Shown: piece after piece, positions 27,627 through 37,008 of the stretch
How the letters are laid out: each line of letters begins with the position of its first letter
Numbering within the stretch: position 1 is the first letter of the stretch
Made by a program: the position numbers and the translations under genes
Notes under the pieces: generated by a model
Databases searched by the model: none
What the model saw: the letters and a program-made list of their open reading frames with translations, nothing else
What the model was told of the DNA's origin: nothing
NCBI RefSeq assembly: GCF_007752935.1
Contig: NZ_CP036319.1
Coordinates: forward strand, 5,126,501-5,190,500
DNA from: Crateriforma conspicua
GTDB taxonomy: Bacteria; Planctomycetota; Planctomycetia; Pirellulales; Pirellulaceae
Direction: 5' to 3'
DNA: 64,000 nucleotides

Positions 27627-28183
27627 ACGTCACTTTGTGTCGTGAAGACGGCCGGTACAACGCCGGTGGGTTGCTGCGTGCGTCTTGGCGCGTGTCCCGA
27701 GTCCAACCCGATCGCATCCGGTGCATCGAAGTGTCCGTGCTGTGGCACACCGATGGCAAAGGCGACGAAGATCTGCAGGTCCATCATTTTCATCGCATCG
27801 ACACCGCCGAGCTATCCGCGATAGATTTGGGGTCGCCCCAAGCACTCGATTGCCGCTTGCCGGCAACACCGCTCAGCTACCACGGACGGCTTCTTTCGAT
27901 CCGATGGTGCTTGCGTGTCCGGTTGTTTATGAGCGGTGGTAAAGAAATCGTCACCGAACAGCCTTTCTTTGTCGTCGCCGACTTATCGCCGGACGGGCCC
28001 ATCGCGGCGCCGGGACTGCAAAAGATGGCTGGCAACGGCAAAGACGTTTCCCCGACCGGTCGACGGAATCTGGCCGACGCATCAACGGAAACGACGCCTG
28101 CGGAAAAATCGGGTGAGGAAACGGTGATCTTTCGACGCCTGAAGCGTCCCCGCACTTTTCGGCGATTCGTCGATCGGTCATGA
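27551..28183 (+). CDS. Uncharacterised soluble beta-rich protein
   Basis: About 210 residues, not recognised. The central part (NAGGLLRASWRVSRV, CIEVSVLWHTDGKGDEDLQV, LSIRWCLRVRLFMSGGKEIV) looks like a single beta-sandwich similar in style to the C-terminal domain of the preceding protein, so the two may be related. The tail of about 60 residues is polar and basic. The frame opens at TTG 27518; TTG 27551 is preferred because GGAG lies at 27537-27540, 10 bases upstream. Either way it overlaps the upstream gene by 76-109 bases, and its stop overlaps the ATPase start by 4 bases, which indicates translational coupling. Confidence 0.65.
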   Translation: MAIVLPQFPRRRSSTGLVHETQPALNVTLCREDGRYNAGGLLRASWRVSRVQPDRIRCIEVSVLWHTDGKGDEDLQVHHFHRIDTAELSAIDLGSPQALDCRLPATPLSYHGRLLSIRWCLRVRLFMSGGKEIVTEQPFFVVADLSPDGPIAAPGLQKMAGNGKDVSPTGRRNLADASTETTPAEKSGEETVIFRRLKRPRTFRRFVDRS

Positions 28184-28863
28184 CCGAAATGTCGCCGGTC
28201 TTTCCCAGCGACAATCCGTTTCGGGTCCGACGCGTCAAACCGGGCGCGATTCCCTATCAGTTTGTCGATCCGGAAATTCAGCAGGACGATCTGGTTCGTC
28301 GGATCATTACCCCGGACACGGGCCCCAAACTGACCGGCCCGAAGTTAATCGTCGGTCCGCACGGGTCTGGCAAAACCACCTTGTTGCACCAGTTGGTCCC
28401 CCGGATCCGACAGCACTGGGGGACAGAAATCTGGGTGACACTTTCATCGGACCTAAGCCCCGGCGAAAATCAAAATCTGCTGCGCCGGTCGATGGGCACG
28501 GCCAACCATCACCGTCATCGGGACCCTTGGTTGGTGATCGATGGCATCGAACAACTTGGCCGTTTGAACGGCTGGTTGCTGACCAGGTTTCTACGTCGAT
28601 CCGGAACACGCTGCTTGGCCACCAGCCATCGACGCATCCTGGGGTGGGACCACTGTTTTGCCACCCGTTTGAACTCGGAATTGATCCAACGTTTGTGCGA
28701 TCAGTTGCTGGCGGATGCTGATCCGAGTTTGCGCCAGAAGGTTTTTAAAAACCTTTCGTCACGGGACCTTCACACGACGACCGATCTTCGCGCGTTATGG
28801 TTTGAGCTGTACGACTTGGTGGCAGACTTTGAAGCTCAGGACCGGACCACGGCGGTCCGCTAG
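28180..28863 (+). CDS. Small P-loop ATPase of unknown role
   Basis: A 227-residue nucleotide-binding protein. The Walker A loop is GPHGSGKTT at about residues 59-67; LVIDG (about 113-117) followed by an acidic residue is a fair Walker B, and TRCLATSHRRI resembles the sensor strand of STAND/ORC-like or RecA-like ATPases. The N-terminus contains NPF and DPEIQQDDLVRR, suggesting a lid that binds another protein. It overlaps the preceding gene with ATGA and lies in an operon of unknown genes; no transporter, secretion or restriction partner is present to suggest a role. Confidence 0.78.
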   Translation: MTEMSPVFPSDNPFRVRRVKPGAIPYQFVDPEIQQDDLVRRIITPDTGPKLTGPKLIVGPHGSGKTTLLHQLVPRIRQHWGTEIWVTLSSDLSPGENQNLLRRSMGTANHHRHRDPWLVIDGIEQLGRLNGWLLTRFLRRSGTRCLATSHRRILGWDHCFATRLNSELIQRLCDQLLADADPSLRQKVFKNLSSRDLHTTTDLRALWFELYDLVADFEAQDRTTAVR

Positions 28864-28915
28864 CCTCCACCGGCACAAAATTCACTCCGTGTTCCGAAGG
28901 GGCAGGGGCATTCCC

Positions 28916-29593
28916 ATGGCCGTCCGATTGAACGTCTTGCTGATCCAAACACCGCCACCGACATCAGCGGCGGGCTCAATGATCGACGAGATCGTTGGAC
29001 AACTGATCGCGGTTCCCGGCGTCGATCTGATGCTGGTCCGGAGTCCCCATCATTGGGAACCAGAATCGACAGATCGTCTGACACTGGAAAATCTTCAGAA
29101 TGACGTTGCGGTTTTGGATTGGGTTCCCATCGAACAATCCGCCGATGCACTCCGGCAAGTGTGCCAGGACCATGCCCGCACCCGCCACGAAAACGATGCG
29201 GACGCTCCGCCGCCGCGCGTGGGATCCAAGTGCCTGTTTCTATTCGACTTGGGGCAATTTGAAACGGCGGTCGATGTGGTCGACGCCATTCACCGAATCC
29301 AAGAATCGCGACAAGTTCGCACGTTTCAACTGTTCGGCACGACGGCTGCGCCGCAAAAAACGACTGTTGATCCGGTGGGAACCAACAGCGAAACCCGTGA
29401 AAATGGCGGCCGGCGTTCAACGTCGGTCCGGTCGAACGCGGTGGTCGGTGGATCACCCAAGAGCTCGGATGCGCCACCGAGTACCGATTCGATGAAGGCC
29501 GAAAACCATCGGGCGACGAAACCGGCCAGCCCCCCTGATAACAACCAAGCCCTGGATCAATTGCTGGATGAACTGGACGAACTAGATCCGTAA
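28916..29593 (+). CDS. Uncharacterised protein with disordered C-terminus
   Basis: A 225-residue protein, not recognised. The first 140 residues look like an alpha/beta domain (LNVLLIQTPPP, VPGVDLMLVRSPHHW, KCLFLFDLGQFETAVDVVDA, VRTFQLFG), somewhat like a response-regulator or Rossmann half without the phosphorylation triad. Residues 145-225 are low complexity and end with the acidic LDQLLDELDELDP. ATG 28916 is taken although the frame stays open to 28715, because the upstream part overlaps the ATPase gene. It is 52 bases after the ATPase stop, so it probably closes the operon. Confidence 0.65.
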   Translation: MAVRLNVLLIQTPPPTSAAGSMIDEIVGQLIAVPGVDLMLVRSPHHWEPESTDRLTLENLQNDVAVLDWVPIEQSADALRQVCQDHARTRHENDADAPPPRVGSKCLFLFDLGQFETAVDVVDAIHRIQESRQVRTFQLFGTTAAPQKTTVDPVGTNSETRENGGRRSTSVRSNAVVGGSPKSSDAPPSTDSMKAENHRATKPASPPDNNQALDQLLDELDELDP

Positions 29594-29766
29594 ACCAGTC
29601 CTTTGGCCGTTTCGGTCGGTTTGGTCAGCCGTTCCGGACGACATAGAATTGATCTTGGCGCTCCGGCGTTGGCCATGCGGCGGGCAGACAGAGTGAATCC
29701 CGCCCCTGATCCCACACGCTTGGCCTTGATTGTGTTCCAAGTGCCCCTGTAACCAACACCAATACG

Positions 29767-31287
29767 ATGTCGATCGACGACCGCATCTTTGCCGACGTAT
29801 GTGACCACGCGCGAAAGGCGGCGATGCTGCAGACCATCGCCGACACATTGGAATGGGACGAACGTACCGGAATGCCGTCGGCCGCCGGTGAGTATCGCGC
29901 CCAGCAGGTTTCCACACTTCGTGCTCAGGTGCATCGTTTAAGAACCGATGCGAAGTACGGCGAACAGCTAGCGACGTTGTCCGAACAGGCCGCGGCATTG
30001 CCGCCACACGGTGATCACGCCGCAACCATTCGTGAACTGAATGTGGACTTTCGTCGCGACAGCAAATTGCCCGAAGACTTGGTGCAGCGCCTTTCCCTCG
30101 CCACCGTTCGTGGCCAGCAGTCGTGGGATGCCGCTCGCAAGGCGGACGACTATCGCCAATTCAAACCCGCGTTGGCAGAAATCCTAGCACTGAAGAAGGA
30201 ACAGGCCGATCGGTATCGCGAGGGCAGCGATGCGACGCTGTACGAAAGTCTGTTGGACGAGTTCGAACCCGGCGGTCGCGAAGCGAAGTTGGCAGAAGTC
30301 TTTCAAGAACTGCGGTCCGAATTGGTGCCGATGATCGAGGCGATCGGTCGCTCACCGAACCAACCCGATCTGCAATGCGTTCGTGGGCCCTTTGATTTGG
30401 ATCGGCAACGTGCGTTCAGCCATCAGGTCTGCGAATCGATCGGGTTTGATTTTTCCCGTGGCCGACTGGACGAAACTTCGCACCCGTTCTGCACCACACT
30501 GGGGCCGGACGATATCCGCATCCTGACACGCTACGAATCGACGTGGTTACCCGGTGGCCTGTACGGGTCGATGCACGAGGCGGGGCACGGAATCTATGAA
30601 CAGGGTTTGCGTGCCGATTGGTTCGGTCTGCCGCCTGGATCGTATGCGTCGCTCAGCGTGCACGAATCGCAATCGCGTCTGTGGGAAAACCAAGTCGGCC
30701 GCAGCCGTGCATTTTGGCAGTGGTTGCTGCCGCAGGCCACCGAAGTTCTGGATTCTAGTTTGGAAGGCGTGTCGGCAGACGAGTTTTACTTTGCAACCAA
30801 CGCGGTCGGCCCCAGCCTGATTCGTGTCGAAGCCGACGAAGCCACTTACAACCTGCACATCATCATCCGCTTTGACCTGGAACGCCAGTTGATCGCGGGC
30901 GACCTGTCGGTCGATCAGTTACCCGAAGCCTGGAATGCGCGGTACGAGTCGGACCTGGGAATCCGCCCGACCTCCGACGCCGATGGGGTTCTGCAAGACG
31001 TGCACTGGAGCGCTGGGTTGTTCGGATATTTCCCGACCTACACCCTGGGAAACCTGATCGCCGCGCAGTTGTTTGCGACCGTTCAAGCTGCGATGCCGGA
31101 TCTGGAACACCAGATTGCCACAGGTGAATTTGGACCACTTTGCCATTGGTTGCGGAAGAACGTTCACGAACCGGGCAAGTGTTACCGGACGCCCCAGTTG
31201 GTACAGAAAGTAACCGGCAACGATTTGTCGGCGGCGCCGCTGATCAGCTACCTGAAGGACAAGCTGTCGTCGCTGTACCAATTTTGA
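29767..31287 (+). CDS. M32-family metallocarboxypeptidase (carboxypeptidase Taq type)
   Basis: A 506-residue zinc carboxypeptidase that trims C-terminal residues from peptides in the cytoplasm. The zinc motif HEAGH is at residues 270-274, followed by GIYEQG and, about 30 residues later, the SVHESQSRLWEN segment that carries the third ligand Glu. The late motif GLFGYFPTYTLGN is also typical of M32. The length (about 500) is normal and no signal peptide is present. It stands alone between small gaps, with no clear terminator. Confidence 0.95.
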   Translation: MSIDDRIFADVCDHARKAAMLQTIADTLEWDERTGMPSAAGEYRAQQVSTLRAQVHRLRTDAKYGEQLATLSEQAAALPPHGDHAATIRELNVDFRRDSKLPEDLVQRLSLATVRGQQSWDAARKADDYRQFKPALAEILALKKEQADRYREGSDATLYESLLDEFEPGGREAKLAEVFQELRSELVPMIEAIGRSPNQPDLQCVRGPFDLDRQRAFSHQVCESIGFDFSRGRLDETSHPFCTTLGPDDIRILTRYESTWLPGGLYGSMHEAGHGIYEQGLRADWFGLPPGSYASLSVHESQSRLWENQVGRSRAFWQWLLPQATEVLDSSLEGVSADEFYFATNAVGPSLIRVEADEATYNLHIIIRFDLERQLIAGDLSVDQLPEAWNARYESDLGIRPTSDADGVLQDVHWSAGLFGYFPTYTLGNLIAAQLFATVQAAMPDLEHQIATGEFGPLCHWLRKNVHEPGKCYRTPQLVQKVTGNDLSAAPLISYLKDKLSSLYQF

Positions 31288-31499
31288 TCGCCCAATCGAT
31301 TCGATTGACCCATTCGCGACGATCCAGACCATCGGAACAGTTTGCGTATTCGAAGAAGGGAAAGTCGACGCTTTCAATTAACCACGGCCTGGCGACCAAT
31401 CGTCCCCGACGATGACACCAACTAGCAGTTACCTTTCCCGGGGCCAATGATCGAAGGATCGGATTTGAATCCGGACACACACGCGTCGCTGAACCACCC

Positions 31500-32690
31500 A
31501 TGATGCAAGCTTCCTGCCCACGATGTAACGAACCCGTGCGATTGCCCGCAGCGGACGTTCCGGGTGACACAAAAGCCACCTGCCCGTGGTGCCGCGGCTC
31601 GTTTTTCCTGGCCGAAATCGAGGAGCTTCTTCCTCCTGAATTGATCCTGGATCTCCCTGAACCTGAAGACGAAGTGGAAGTCATCGGCGGATCGGAACCA
31701 CCGGTCGGCGAACAAGCCCCTGGCGCGGAAGCACCGTTCGTGTTCGGCCAACACGAGTTTTCTGTCGAACCCGATGCAGCCGCTGGATCGCCCCAAAGCC
31801 ATGGGGCATCCATGCCCTCCCTTGATTTCAATCCAGAGAGCCGGAACGAACGTACATCCAATCGCAACAAGAGCATTTTCCTGCATCCCATCGCCCAGAT
31901 GCTTTACGGATTGATCCTGGCGATTCCGATGGCCCTGGCAATCTTGTACGCCGTTGGATCGCCGGTGAAATTTGGGTTCTGGCCTTTTGCAGAATCTCGA
32001 TCCGCCATTCGCGCGTTTCCACTTCCCGATGAAACCGAATCGGATGCAAACGACGGCGAGCGTGACGCGACCGATCCAGCGTCGCACATGGATGACATCG
32101 AAGCGGCCAGTATGTTGACCTATCGCGAGCAATCCGATCGAGGCAAAACGACCAGCACACTTGGTCCGGCCGAACCGGCATCCGAAGACATCGTGGCCCA
32201 GGACGCCGGAGCCGCCAAGTTGCGGGAAACATTTGCAGCGATTGACGAATTGGAACAAGCAACTCGCTCCAACAGTCGTGACTATTGGCGCCAGGTCGTC
32301 ACTGTTTACTCACAGATCGCCGGGACGGCCGTGGACGATGATGTCACCACCGCGCAGCAGCAAGCCATCTTGGACCGAGTCAGCCGATCCGATCGTTTGG
32401 AAGACTTGGGTTCGAAAACGGCCCAGTGGATTTCGCTGGATTCCAAGCGTCGCGCCACCGAACCACTGATGAACGACGGCGTGATCGTCGCCGGACTTCT
32501 AAATTCCATCGGCCCCGCCTACGTCCGATTGCCGGGCGGGGAAATGGTCAACGTGCGTGGTGATCTGCCCGAAAATCAAGACGATTCACCATTTCTGGCA
32601 CTCGGACGTCTGGTTCCCAATACCGGGGCAGCGGCGACTTCCGATGTCAAAACAGTCCAGATTCTTGTACGCGGCGAACCGGATCACTAA
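31500..32690 (+). CDS. Zinc-ribbon single-span membrane protein
   Basis: A 396-residue protein with an N-terminal double CxxC zinc ribbon (CPRCNEPVRLP and CPWCRGSF) of the kind found at the start of many planctomycete membrane proteins, an acidic proline-rich linker, one transmembrane helix at about residues 130-155 (MLYGLILAIPMALAILYAVG) and an exported domain of roughly 220 residues. The outer domain has no catalytic motif I recognise. ATG 31500 or 31503 could start it. Function unknown. Confidence 0.75.
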   Translation: MMQASCPRCNEPVRLPAADVPGDTKATCPWCRGSFFLAEIEELLPPELILDLPEPEDEVEVIGGSEPPVGEQAPGAEAPFVFGQHEFSVEPDAAAGSPQSHGASMPSLDFNPESRNERTSNRNKSIFLHPIAQMLYGLILAIPMALAILYAVGSPVKFGFWPFAESRSAIRAFPLPDETESDANDGERDATDPASHMDDIEAASMLTYREQSDRGKTTSTLGPAEPASEDIVAQDAGAAKLRETFAAIDELEQATRSNSRDYWRQVVTVYSQIAGTAVDDDVTTAQQQAILDRVSRSDRLEDLGSKTAQWISLDSKRRATEPLMNDGVIVAGLLNSIGPAYVRLPGGEMVNVRGDLPENQDDSPFLALGRLVPNTGAAATSDVKTVQILVRGEPDH

Positions 32691-33060
32691 TTCGGACGCA
32701 ACAGCATTGCGGCGATGATTCTGCCACACGGCGATCGCAATGGGCACGCCATGCGGCATGCTTGTTGGTCGCGATGAATTTCCTGCAAAGCCGTTACCTG
32801 CCCTCCGGCATCGGGGTGGTCAGTGCCGGCCAAGCCTTCTAGGCTCCTGCTGTCTCCCCGGCGCGATCGCCACATCGTGTCCGACGTTGCGTGCCCGACC
32901 TCAGGAGCACGAATCGGCGTCTCGCACATCGGCGCCACCGCGCGATCAACAGCGGTCGAATGCGTGTGATCCGCCTTTGGTACTGCCCAACCACGACGAT
33001 CTTCGCCGGGATTCCTTTTACGAAGCAATCGCTTCGCCTCCATCGCGATTTCCGAAAACG
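32691..33060. other. Intergenic region before the PHP gene
   Basis: An open frame continues upstream of the PHP gene to 32740, but its content is Cys/Arg/Pro-rich and unlike the rest of the protein, so it is treated as non-coding. No clear promoter or terminator was found. Confidence 0.4.
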
Positions 33061-33906
33061 ATGCCCGCACCGATCCTATACGAATCCCATTGCCATACGC
33101 CTTTGTGCAAACATGCCAGTGGCGAACCGACCGAGTATGCCGCTCAGGCTTTGGAAAAGAACCTTAAGGGTCTGATCGTCACTTGTCATAACCCCATGCC
33201 CGACGGATTTTCCGCTCGTGTGCGCATGGCGGAAAATGAATTGGACCAGTACATCGCGATGGTCGACCAGACACGCGAAGAATGGCAAGATCGCGTGGAC
33301 GTCCGCCTGGGTCTGGAAGCGGACTATTTCCAAGGATACGAATCCTACGTCGAAGAACAGTTGGCCAGCGCCGATTTCCAATTCGTGCTGGGCAGCGTGC
33401 ACCCCCAGTTGGATGAATTTCGCGACCGCTACTGGCAGGAAGATTTACGCGAAGTCCAGAAAACCTACTTTCGGTTGCTCGCCGATGCCGCGGAAACCGG
33501 GTTGTTCGATTCCATCAGTCACCCTGACCTGATCAAGAATTTTACTGTCAAGGTTTGGGACGAGCCGAACATGATGGACATCATCGCGCCGTCGCTTGAT
33601 CGAATCGCCAAGACGGGCGTTGCGATGGAACTGAACACGTCCGGGGCATTGAAAACGATCCAGCAGATGAACCCGTATCCGGACATGTTGCGGGAAATCG
33701 CCAAACGCAACATTCCCATCACCCTGGGTGCCGATGCACACGTGCCCGAACGCGTGGGGGATCGATTCGTCGAAGCATTGAATCTGTTGTCCGAATGCGG
33801 CTTTCAACAAGTCAGCTTCTTCCTACAACGCCGTCGCCACGACGTGATCATCGATGACGCGTTACAGAGTTTGGCCGGCCCCGCCGATGTACGCCAAGCG
33901 TCTTAG
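33061..33906 (+). CDS. PHP-domain phosphoesterase, histidinol-phosphatase-like
   Basis: A 281-residue polymerase-and-histidinol-phosphatase (PHP) fold protein. The metal ligands are visible: YESHCHTPLCKHA at the N-terminus, TCHNPMP, GLEADYFQGYE, LGSVHPQ, SISHPDLI and LGADAHVPERVG. This series matches HisJ/HisK-type histidinol phosphatase, so histidinol phosphate is a good substrate guess, though other PHP members share the pattern. ATG 33061 is chosen because the first metal motif follows directly. The stop codon is immediately next to the stop of the convergent ketopantoate reductase gene, with no bases between. Confidence 0.87.
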   Translation: MPAPILYESHCHTPLCKHASGEPTEYAAQALEKNLKGLIVTCHNPMPDGFSARVRMAENELDQYIAMVDQTREEWQDRVDVRLGLEADYFQGYESYVEEQLASADFQFVLGSVHPQLDEFRDRYWQEDLREVQKTYFRLLADAAETGLFDSISHPDLIKNFTVKVWDEPNMMDIIAPSLDRIAKTGVAMELNTSGALKTIQQMNPYPDMLREIAKRNIPITLGADAHVPERVGDRFVEALNLLSECGFQQVSFFLQRRRHDVIIDDALQSLAGPADVRQAS

Positions 33907-34875
33907 TCAAGTCGCGGCACTGCTTGAAGCAGAAGCAGCCTGAGAGCCCCGTCGTAGCTGATCCAACACTTTCAGTTGACGGTACAGCATTTCGATGCGT
34001 GGGGCGTCGAATCCGGCAGCCTGTGCCGCCCGTAACGGATTTCCAAAGATGGCTTCCACTTCCATCGGGCGCCCATTCAAAAAATCCAGCCTCATGCTGC
34101 TGTCATAGGGCACCATCTTGCGAGTGTGCTCGATCGTCGTTCCGATCGCATCTTCAGCGATGGAAACACCACAGGCCGCGGCGGCAGCGTGCACTTCGCG
34201 GACCAATGACAACGATAGTTGTTCTCCCCATCGACCGTCCATCAGCTGGTCAGTACTGGCGTCACAGACCACCGACAATCCATTGAACGTGATGTTCCAC
34301 ATCAGCTTTCGCCAACGTGTTAGCAGAAGGTCGTCGGTCGCGATCGCTTCCACTCCCGCGGCATTCAATTCGGATGCGATTCGTGCCGCCCGATCCGATA
34401 CGCCGGCTTGAGGGCTGTATTCACCGAACACGATCCGCCCGTAATCGATGTGTTTGATGTGCCCGGGGCCCACCTTATTACTGCACAGAAAACAACATCC
34501 CCCCAGCGTACGCTGCACGCCGACCACTTGTGCCGAATCCGCTTCGACGTCCAGGCCATTTTGAAGCACCAACACAGCCCCACCGCCGGCCGTCGGACCG
34601 GCCAACAGTTTCGGCAAATGATGGTTTTGCGTCGTCTTCAAAGCGACAATGGTCACGTCACAAGGCGGCATGTCATCCGCACACTGATAAGCGTTCACGT
34701 CATGCAGGTGCAGATCACCCCAGACGCTATCGACTTTCAATCCGTGTTGCCGGACATGCTGATAATCAGAACGGAACAGAAAGTGGACCTCGTGTCCCGC
34801 CGCCGCCAAACGGGCGCCGTACAGCCCGCCCAGCGCCCCACTGCCGATGATTGCGTAGCGTTGCATCAACTTCAT
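33907..34875 (-). CDS. panE: 2-dehydropantoate 2-reductase family protein (ketopantoate reductase)
   Basis: A 322-residue NADPH-dependent reductase that converts 2-dehydropantoate to pantoate in coenzyme A synthesis. The N-terminal dinucleotide loop is YAIIGSGALGGLYGARLA, followed by VALKTTQ (catalytic-lysine-containing strand of the family is later: LTRWRKLMWNITFNGLS), and a helical C-terminal domain. ATG 34875 overlaps the stop of the upstream sulfatase (ATGA), which is an odd pairing for a vitamin gene. Planctomycetes often have several paralogues, so the true PanE role is probable rather than certain. Confidence 0.83.
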   Translation of the reverse strand: MKLMQRYAIIGSGALGGLYGARLAAAGHEVHFLFRSDYQHVRQHGLKVDSVWGDLHLHDVNAYQCADDMPPCDVTIVALKTTQNHHLPKLLAGPTAGGGAVLVLQNGLDVEADSAQVVGVQRTLGGCCFLCSNKVGPGHIKHIDYGRIVFGEYSPQAGVSDRAARIASELNAAGVEAIATDDLLLTRWRKLMWNITFNGLSVVCDASTDQLMDGRWGEQLSLSLVREVHAAAAACGVSIAEDAIGTTIEHTRKMVPYDSSMRLDFLNGRPMEVEAIFGNPLRAAQAAGFDAPRIEMLYRQLKVLDQLRRGSQAASASSSAAT

Positions 34876-36992
34876 TCCGATTCGATCACAAACGAATCGT
34901 CGGATACGTCTTTCCAGTCGCCGCTTTCAAACGACCACTGCAGTTTCCACTGGGAATCACCCGGGTGTACCACTGTCCCGATGGCAATCGGATGCATTCC
35001 CGACGCAAGGTGTACCGGGGGGCTTTCAACAACCGAGTCCTTTTCGGCCGAATCACCTGCGCCCGCCGGCGGATCGTGCTCCAACAACAGCATTTCGTGC
35101 AGGCGTGCGGCAACGCGATCCAGCCCGACAACACGAAATCGATAGCTTCCGTCGTCGGGCACCCGCAGATAGCCACGGAACCAAACGGCGGCGGTGGCAT
35201 TGACCACATCAAGTTCTTTTCGGTCACGATGATAAGACGTCAGATAGACGCGTCCATGACCAGAATCTAATTCTTTCGGCACATACGGAAACTCTCCGAT
35301 TTGATACTCCATGATCGCACCAGGCTTTGGATCGACAACATTCATTGACGGGACCAAAGCGGTATCGTAAGGCCGCTTGGCACTTTCGTTCATTGTCCGC
35401 AATCGCAAAACGCGGTCTTTCATTTTCTGCTGAACCTGAGAAATCGCATCTGACGAGCCCGCCAAGTTGTTCAACTCTTTTGGATCGCTCTCTAAGTCGA
35501 AGATTTGGAAATCGTCATCATGGCTGGCGATGTCCAGACGGACGCCCTTATAGCCATCGACAAAAACGATCTGCATCTGCCCGCGTTTCTGCTTGCGTTT
35601 CCGCTGCTGAAAATCTTGATAATCGGGCGTGCGTCCATTCTGTGAATACTCCACATAGACCGTGCTGTCTTGCCGTGTTCCCGATCGGATCAATCCCGGC
35701 AACAAGGAAACGCCATCACATCCCGCTGGTACGGGGCAATTGGCGGCATCGGCAAACGTAGCCATCCAGTCGTGGAACTGGCTGGGTTGTTGATCGACGT
35801 GGCCAGACGGGATCTTGCCCGGCCAATAGGCCACGGTGGGAACACGAACGCCGCCTTCCCACACGTCACGTTTGGTACCGTCGAATGGACCATAAGAACG
35901 GAACGATGTGGGCTGGTACGATGCGTCGGCCAAATACGATTCATGGTGCGGACCATTGTCGCTGCTAAGGACCACCAACGTGTTTTGGTCGATTCCTAGA
36001 TCTTTCAGCGTTTGAAGCAAGTCGCCGACGGCATCATCAATGCGCAACACCATCGACGCGAATCGTTCTTCCACATCCGACCAACCTTGATTGGTCACTT
36101 GAGGATAACGGTAACTGTCGATCGGTCCCTTCGCGGTATTGATCATCGCCCCAGGTTTGCCTGTCCACTGAACACCGCCGTTCAGCCCCTTTGATTCGGG
36201 ATACCGACAACTGGGAATCTGTAGTGCGGCGTGGGGCGTGTCATAGGCCAAGTACAAGAAAAACGGAACATCCGAATCTTGGCTGACCTGTTCGGAAATC
36301 CAATGCTTGGCGTAGGCGGTGAAAAGATCCGTCGTGTAGCAGTTGGTCAAATCACCACTGATTTCGCGATCGTTGTGCCAGACTTCTTTCGGTTCTTTGT
36401 GACTGTCCGAATTCCCCAACTCCCAAGCATGGGCCGGATAATGGAGGTGGCCGTCGACGTGACGGACATAACCCAAGAATTCATCAAAGCCACGACTGGT
36501 CGGATAACCCGGCCATTGGTCGGGCTTGGTTCCGTTCTCGGCCAGCGCGTACCTCTGATCGCCTTGCAGACCATACTTGCCGATGATTGCGGTGCGGTAA
36601 CCGGCCGATTTCAGTACCGACGCGACGGAATGCTGTGGCGGTAGCTGTTTATCGAATTGGTTGTCGCGGATCTCCGCCGATCCCTGGTGCTTTCCCAACA
36701 ACAGCGAAGCGCGACTGGGGGCACAAACCGGCGCGGGACAATAATGATTCCGCAGTTGTGCACCGTCCTGGGCCATCCGATCCAGCGAGGGTGTTTGAAA
36801 GTCTTTGCCGCCACGTGATCGATTGTCGTCGTAGACGCTTAGATCGCCCCAACCAAGATCATCACACAAGATGAAAACAATGTTTGGTTGTTTCGTGTTG
36901 GGATCGTTTGCGTCGGCGTTCGCTTGGACCGCCAGTACCGAAAAGCATGAAAACGCAACGCAAAAAACGGCAGCGACTTTTCTGAGATTCAT
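34872..36992 (-). CDS. Type I sulfatase with C-terminal PA14-like domain
   Basis: A 706-residue exported sulfatase. A signal peptide (MNLRKVAAVF, hydrophobic to about residue 25) is followed by the metal-binding CDDLGWGD and the formylglycine motif CAPSRAS with Cys90 as the residue to be oxidised. DNGPHHES and the KYGLQG segment also fit. The last 130 residues (YHRDRKELDVVNATAAVWFRGYLR) form an extra beta domain of PA14/sugar-binding appearance. It would hydrolyse sulfate esters, likely on algal polysaccharides, in the periplasm. It is preceded at 16 bases by a kinase gene and coupled to panE. Confidence 0.9.
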   Translation of the reverse strand: MNLRKVAAVFCVAFSCFSVLAVQANADANDPNTKQPNIVFILCDDLGWGDLSVYDDNRSRGGKDFQTPSLDRMAQDGAQLRNHYCPAPVCAPSRASLLLGKHQGSAEIRDNQFDKQLPPQHSVASVLKSAGYRTAIIGKYGLQGDQRYALAENGTKPDQWPGYPTSRGFDEFLGYVRHVDGHLHYPAHAWELGNSDSHKEPKEVWHNDREISGDLTNCYTTDLFTAYAKHWISEQVSQDSDVPFFLYLAYDTPHAALQIPSCRYPESKGLNGGVQWTGKPGAMINTAKGPIDSYRYPQVTNQGWSDVEERFASMVLRIDDAVGDLLQTLKDLGIDQNTLVVLSSDNGPHHESYLADASYQPTSFRSYGPFDGTKRDVWEGGVRVPTVAYWPGKIPSGHVDQQPSQFHDWMATFADAANCPVPAGCDGVSLLPGLIRSGTRQDSTVYVEYSQNGRTPDYQDFQQRKRKQKRGQMQIVFVDGYKGVRLDIASHDDDFQIFDLESDPKELNNLAGSSDAISQVQQKMKDRVLRLRTMNESAKRPYDTALVPSMNVVDPKPGAIMEYQIGEFPYVPKELDSGHGRVYLTSYHRDRKELDVVNATAAVWFRGYLRVPDDGSYRFRVVGLDRVAARLHEMLLLEHDPPAGAGDSAEKDSVVESPPVHLASGMHPIAIGTVVHPGDSQWKLQWSFESGDWKDVSDDSFVIESE

Positions 36993-37008
36993 CCGTCGAT
37001 TCGATTCG

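Noticed and set aside
32740-33060. Extension of the PHP protein upstream to 32740
   Set aside because: The extra 107 residues are Cys/Arg/Pro-rich and unlike the fold, which begins at ATG 33061.
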